Part shown: positions 59,074 through 64,000 of the stretch, piece after piece
Position numbering within the stretch: position 1 is the first letter of the stretch
Layout of the letters: the number at the start of each line of letters is the position of its first letter
DNA from: Pleodorina starrii
Taxonomy: Eukaryota; Chlorophyta; Chlorophyceae; Chlamydomonadales; Volvocaceae
NCBI GenBank assembly: GCA_030267565.1
Contig: BRXU01000007.1
Coordinates: 3,162,001-3,226,000, forward strand
Length of the DNA stretch: 64,000 nucleotides
Reading direction: 5' to 3'
Translations under genes and position numbers: made by a program
The notes under the pieces: generated by a model
What the model was told of the DNA's origin: nothing
The model's input: the letters and a program-made list of their open reading frames with translations, nothing else
The model's database searches: none

Positions 59074-61809
59074 ATGTTATTCCAGACCAACGGTCTTTTC
59101 TCGCGAGGCTCGAACAGCTCCAACAATGGCGCTCAGCCACATGCCTCACGCAACACTAAGAACCTCCTTGGCGAGAAACGTCAAGCGCCTGGCAAGGAGG
59201 AGGAGAGCATAGATGAGCGCTCAAAGCGCCGCAGCTCTATCGGGCAGGCCTCCGCGATCGCACCGGCTCACCCGGTTATTGGGACAGCTTTGCCGCCCCG
59301 CTCCTCGAGCAACTGGCAGCCCAACTTCAAACAATCGGGGAAGAAAGCTCTTGGCACGGCACAGCCCGCGGATCTGACCAAAATGGGTGAGCCAGGCTCC
59401 CACGGCGAATTGGCTACCCAGCAATTGCCAATGTCTTACGAACCTTATTCGGGATTTTCAGGAACCCAGCGCAAGGAAGCTATGGGCACGGGCAAACCAG
59501 AACGCGACCGCGAATCTGGCGCTAAGCTGAGCGGTGAGAGACCGATACCGCGGTACTGCTACTCGCTTCTGCACCAACTGCGAACAGGTCAACTGAGAAC
59601 AGTTGTTCTTCTCATTCCAGGCACGGCCTGCGGCTCCAAGCAGAACGCGAGAGACACGGCGGTCACCGACACCGGCTCCAACCCCGGCACCTCGGCACCG
59701 ATCGAGAGCCCCCCGACGGGGACGCCCGCGGCACCCTCAGCGCGGAGGCCTGGAACCACGGACGCCAACGGCACTTCGCAAGTTCGGGCCCGCCAACAGC
59801 AAGCGGAGGCCGCGAGCGTCAGCGCGCCAGGTGCGGCTGACCTTGACGGTTTGGAGGCAGAGTTCGAAGGCTCGGCACACCCGCCGCCGGTGAAGCCGGC
59901 GAAAGGGCAGCCCCCACAAATGCGGGGCCGGCTCCGCGCGCGCGCCACTTTCTGGCAGACGTTTTGCCGATCGGCACTAGTGCTGAACTGGGTGCTGTTT
60001 GGTTTTTCGCTTCGATGGTCGGAAAAGACCGGCCCGCCGGCCCCAATCCACCTCCGGAACCACGCGTCGGCCACGGAGCAGTCCGCGTTCGTCGATGCGG
60101 CGATCGATGAGCTGATAGCGACGGGCGCGGCCCGCGCGGTGAACCACCAGCCGCGCTGTGTGCTCCCGCTGGGGGTGGTGCCCAAAAAAGGCACGACCAA
60201 GTTTCGTTTGATTTACGACGCGCGCTACATCAACGAGCACTTGCAAGTGCCCAGCTTTAAGTACGAATCCCTGGCAACGCTCGGGGACACACTGGAGCGT
60301 GACGATTACATGTTTACGGTCGATTTAAGTCGGGGTACCACCACGTCGATATGCACGAAAGTGCTTGGGAGTTCTTGGGTTTCGAGTGGAAGGGACGATG
60401 GTTCCAATTCGTACAGTTGCCTTTCGGTCTGGCCCCAGCCTGCTGGGTGTTTACCAAAATCACGCGGGAGCTCCAACAGAGCTGGCGGGCCGAGGGCCAC
60501 CGGTGTTCGGGTTACATAGATGACAGCATACACGCCCACCAGGACAAACAGGTGTTGACACAGTTGCGGACCCGGGTGTTGACGGATTTCGAGAGCGCAG
60601 GTTTCCTGGTCAGCGAGAGCAAATGCTCGCTCGAACCGGAGCAACGGAAAACGTACCTAGGGGCAGAAATCGACACGGTGCGCGGCTCCATGTTCGTCCC
60701 CGCCTCGAAGCGAGTAGCAGTCCAAGCGTTGGCGCGCGAGGTTTTGCAAGCGCACGACGGGGCGCGGGAATTCCGCATACGGGGGGTCGCATCCCTGGCG
60801 GGCTCGCTCCTGTCGATGTCGCACTCTTTTGGGAAAATCTCTATCCTCATGACACATCTTATGTCCGCGTGGGTCGCAGACGAGTTGCGACAGAAGGGCA
60901 CGACGTACGATTCGTACCGGCTGCTGACGCCCGACGTCGCGTGGGAGGTGAAGTTTTGGGTAGAGTCGTTCGAGCATTACGACGGGTTCCGACCAATCTG
61001 GCGTCCATCCCACGTGCATTCGTTCGTCATCTACACGGACGCCGCGGGGCGGTCCGAGTTTTCGTTCGGCGGGTGGGGTGGTTGGACCAAGGAGGATGGC
61101 GTGCTGCTGATCGCGAGCGGGCAATGGGAGAAGGAGACCGACGAGGACTCCTCCACGTTGCTGGAGTTGACGGGGATGCTTAACGTGTTGCAAAGCTTCA
61201 ATGGCGCGGGGCGCCTGGACGACCAGCACGTCCTCGTCCGCACGGACAGCCGGCCATCCAGGGACATACTTACCAAAGGTGGCTCGGTGCGCCCCCGGCT
61301 CCAGGGCATTTGCTCGGCCCTTTTGTGGTACTGCATCGAGAGAGGAATTGACCTGTTGGTCGAATGGGTGCCGCGGGACTTGAACCAGTTCGCAGACGAC
61401 CTGTCGAAACACCAGGAGTCGGGTGACTGGAAGCTGAACCCGTGCGCTTTCGGTACCCTGGCGGCGAAGTGGGGGCGTGGTGGCCAGTTTGCAGTAGATC
61501 TGTTTGCGTCCGCCCACAACTACCAGATGCAACCGTTCTATTCCTATCACTTTCACCCGGCCAGCGCGGGAGTGAATGCGTTCGCCGTCCAATGGCCGCA
61601 AGCACCGGGCATTGCCTGGTGCAACCCACCTTTTGCCGTTCTGGGGCGAGTGCTCGCACATGCGGAGGCATGCAAAGCGCGGTTGTGCCTGCTGGCCCCA
61701 TTTTGGCCGCAGGCCGCGTGGTGGCCCCGCCTGGTCACGAGCGGTTCGTTGTTTCGGGAGTTTGTTCACGCAGTGCATGTTTTCCCGACGGGCCCAGGCC
61801 TGTTCCTTC
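59074..61809 (+). pseudogene. DIRS polyprotein of fragment D with RT frameshift
   Basis: The first ATG at 59074 opens a basic, Ser/Gln/Lys-rich N-terminal region of about 150 residues with no CCHC knuckle; it may be Gag-like but I do not recognise it. The intron (87 bp, a multiple of three, no stop) is readable if retained. RT begins after the Pro-rich linker. A single missing G after GATTT at 60326 shifts the frame right after FTVDL, at the first catalytic Asp, and the frame closes at 60519. Downstream the original frame resumes (YIDD, RNase H, NPPF) to 61809. Compared with B it shows A-to-G, R-to-H and R-to-Q changes. Confidence 0.88.
59534..59620 (+). other. 87-bp intron in DIRS fragment D
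   Basis: GTGAGA at 59534 and a pyrimidine-rich TTCTTCTCATTCCAG ending at 59620. Removing it gives exactly the sequence at 54977-55010 of fragment B (...GAGCG then GCACGG...). Confidence 0.85.
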
Positions 61810-61814
61810 CTGTA

Positions 61815-64000
61815 GGCGTCTTGGGGATGGTGTGGGGTTTCGCAAAGGGACTGTTCGGTGTGCCGCGGGATGTTGGTTGCCGCCGCGGGGTTTTACAGGG
61901 TTGCTGTGGAGTCGGTTGCCGTCGCGTACGGCTGGCTGTAACGACCGACGGACAGTGAGGAGCAATAAGGCTTAACATTTCTATCTCTCCGAGGAAGCAC
62001 TGACGAGGAGTAGGAGAAATGGAAGCTTATTGCGACGAAACTGGCAGTGGGAGTTACAGCTCCCGACCGGGTGTACGAGAGTGCCGTACAGTAGCTGCCA
62101 ATCCGGTCTGTTCGGGCGCGCGAGCGCCCGCGTTCTCTAACTGCCGTTGTGTCGATAATCCTGACGAGGCGTGTCCCTCTGCCGGGACTGTGGCCTCTAG
62201 TTCGCCTTGCTGAACCGGCTGATCGCTGCCAAGCGCCCCGCCAGGCGCTGCAAGTCGGGGTGCGCTCCGGCAGCCCCCAGGCCCGCAACCACGAAGGCAA
62301 CTGTGCTCGCATCTGTCGTTACAGGGGCGGAATGGGCAGACACCGCGAGTTAGCTGCGCCGAAATCTAATAGTAGCGCCATGGACTGCCACGTCGGTGGT
62401 GGGACCGGGTCCCATACGCCGAGCCTGTTCTGAAGGAACAGGCCTGGGCCCGTCGGGAAAACATGCACTGCGTGAACAAACTCCCGAAACAACGAACCGC
62501 TCGTGACCAGGCGGGGCCACCACGCGGCCCGCGGCCAAAATGGGGCCAGCAGGCACAACCGCGCTTTGCATGCCTCCGCATGTGCGAGCACTCGCCCCAG
62601 AACGGCAAAAGGTGGGTTGCACCAGGCAATGCCCGGTGCTTGCGGCCATTGGACGGCGAACGCATTCACTCCCGCGCTGGCCGGGTGAAAGTGATAGGAA
62701 TAGAACGGTTGCATCTGGTAGTTGTGGGCGGACGCAAACAGATCTACTGCAAACTGGCCACCACGCCCCCACTTCGCCGCCAGGGTACCGAAAGCGCACG
62801 GGTTCAGCTTCCAGTCACCCGACTCCTGGTGTTTCGACAGGTCGTCTGCGAACTGGTTCAAGTCCCGCGGCACCCATTCGACCAACAGGTCAATTCCTCT
62901 CTCGATGCAGTACCACAAAAGGGCCGAGCAAATGCCCTGGAGCCGGGGGCGCACCGAGCCACCTTTGGTAAGTATGTCCCTGGATGGCCGGCTGTCCGTG
63001 CGGACGAGGACGTGCTGGTCGTCCAGGCGCCCCGCGCCATTGAAGCTTTGCAACACGTTAAGCATCCCCGTCAACTCCAGCAACGTGGAGGAGTCCTCGT
63101 CGGTCTCCTTCTCCCATTGCCCGCTCGCGATCAGCAGCACGCCATCCTCCTTGGTCCAACCACCCCACCCGCCGAACGAAAACTCGGACCGCCCCGCGGC
63201 GTCCGTGTAGATGACGAACGAATGCACGTGGGATGGACGCCAGATTGGTCGGAACCCGTCGTAATGCTCGAACGACTCTACCCAAAACTTCACCTCCCAC
63301 GCGACGTCGGGCGTCAGCAGCCGGTACGAATCGTACGTCGTGCCCTTCTGTCGCAACTCGTCTGCGACCCACGCGGACATAAGACGTGTCATGAGGATAG
63401 AGATTTTCCCAAAAGAGTGCGACATCGACAGGAGCGAGCCCGCCAGGGATGCGACCCCCCGTATGCGGAATTCCCGCGCCCCGTCGTGCGCTTGCAAAAC
63501 CTCGCGCGCCAACGCTTGGACTGCTACTCGCTTCGAGGCGGGGACGAACATGGAGCCGCGCACCGTGTCGATTTCTGCCCCTAGGTACGTTTTCCGTTGC
63601 TCCGGTTCGAGCGAGCATTTGCTCTCGCTGACCAGGAAACCTGCGCTCTCGAAATCCGTCAACACCCGGGTCCGCAACTGTGTCAACACCTGTTTGTCCT
63701 GGTGGGCGTGTATGCTGTCATCTATGTAACCCGAACACCGGTGGCCCTCGGCCCGCCAGCTCTGTTGGAGCTCCCGCGTGATTTTGGTAAACACCCAGCA
63801 GGCTGGGGCCAGACCGAAAGGCAACTGTACGAATTGGAACCATCGTCCCTTCCACTCGAAACCCAAGAACTCCCAAGCACTTTCGTGCATATCGACGTGG
63901 TGGTACCCCGACTTCAAATCGACCGTAAACATGTAATCGTCACGCTCCAGTGTGTCCCCGAGCGTTGCCAGGGATTCGTACTTAAAGCTGGGCACTTGCA
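61815..64000 (-). mobile_element. DIRS-like retrotransposon, fragments E/F (runs off the window)
   Basis: Exact reverse complement, as far as checked by eye, of 55616-57801, including the junction between B and C (57414/57418 mirrored at 62202/62198). Bases 61815-62198 are the inverted 3' region. From 62203 rightward follow the recombinase start, the methyltransferase-like domain, RNase H and RT, reading leftward. Confidence 0.9.
62319..64000 (-). CDS. DIRS RT-RNase H-methyltransferase-like polyprotein, fragment F (partial, cut by window end)
   Basis: Minus-strand frame ending at TAA 62319 and open to the right edge within RT. Contains FTVDLKSGYHHV, YIDD, RNase H and CNPPF, with no frameshift. 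It carries TSGSLF like fragment B, consistent with being an inverted duplicate of B and not of A. The recombinase start that follows (62343-62199) is cut off as in B. Confidence 0.88.
   Translation of the reverse strand, partial: QVPSFKYESLATLGDTLERDDYMFTVDLKSGYHHVDMHESAWEFLGFEWKGRWFQFVQLPFGLAPACWVFTKITRELQQSWRAEGHRCSGYIDDSIHAHQDKQVLTQLRTRVLTDFESAGFLVSESKCSLEPEQRKTYLGAEIDTVRGSMFVPASKRVAVQALAREVLQAHDGAREFRIRGVASLAGSLLSMSHSFGKISILMTRLMSAWVADELRQKGTTYDSYRLLTPDVAWEVKFWVESFEHYDGFRPIWRPSHVHSFVIYTDAAGRSEFSFGGWGGWTKEDGVLLIASGQWEKETDEDSSTLLELTGMLNVLQSFNGAGRLDDQHVLVRTDSRPSRDILTKGGSVRPRLQGICSALLWYCIERGIDLLVEWVPRDLNQFADDLSKHQESGDWKLNPCAFGTLAAKWGRGGQFAVDLFASAHNYQMQPFYSYHFHPASAGVNAFAVQWPQAPGIAWCNPPFAVLGRVLAHAEACKARLCLLAPFWPRAAWWPRLVTSGSLFREFVHAVHVFPTGPGLFLQNRLGVWDPVPPPTWQSMALLLDFGAANSRCLPIPPL

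Larger units (their letters stand above)
59040..61809 (+). mobile_element. DIRS-like retrotransposon, fragment D (unspliced, frameshifted, 3'-truncated)
   Basis: The only copy with the N-terminal region (from 59040) and with the 87-bp intron 59534-59620. From 59621 to 61809 it parallels 54995-57184 of fragment B, one base shorter because of a deletion at 60326/60327. It breaks off at 61809 inside the C-terminal domain and joins an inverted 3' region at 61815. Confidence 0.88.

Overview
The window is nuclear DNA of a green alga, most likely a volvocine or other chlorophycean species. The evidence is GC-rich exons broken by many short GT-AG introns, exons full of Ala/Gly/Pro runs, RWP-RK regulators with the C-terminal extension seen in algae, TGTAA-type poly(A) signals and a DIRS/Kangaroo-like tyrosine-recombinase retrotransposon family. 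The species cannot be named from the sequence alone.

Layout. Bases 1-3695 (+) hold the 3' part of a gene whose protein ends in a MYND zinc finger. A tRNA-Leu(CAA) with a short intron lies at 4474-4569. Bases 4585-10156 and 11414-23439 are gene-poor, rich in self-complementary tetramers and simple repeats. Two RWP-RK-type genes lie on the minus strand: a short one whose domain is cut in half (10157-11413) and a complete two-exon one (23440-27347). After a 4.2-kb non-coding stretch, the plus strand carries a 26-exon gene for the proteasome activator PA200/PSME4 (31532-50038), reconstructed here exon by exon with consistent reading phase. From about 51339 to the window end there is a tangle of at least five fragments of one DIRS-like retrotransposon in alternating orientations.

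Mobile DNA. PSME4 intron 6 contains a very young Ty3/gypsy chromovirus: its two 282-bp LTRs are identical and it has a 5-bp target duplication. It has lost gag, protease and the RT N-terminus. In their place, directly behind the 5' LTR, sits a perfect 167-bp inverted copy of part of the LTR. Transcription from the LTR, or simply transcription of PSME4, would give a 167-bp perfect RNA hairpin. In the DIRS cluster, one copy keeps an 87-bp GT-AG intron that another copy lacks precisely, which is a record of retrotransposition through spliced RNA. The DIRS fragments also form a 2,152-bp palindrome and a second inverted duplication of at least 2,186 bp.

Best candidates for something undescribed: (1) the LTR hairpin, a possible self-generated silencing locus housed in a host gene; (2) the DIRS cluster with its spliced copy and nested palindromes; (3) a short repeat centred on GGAGCATATCACTCCCTGA found in three introns of two unrelated genes, always in the same orientation close to the 3' splice site, which resembles an introner-like signature.
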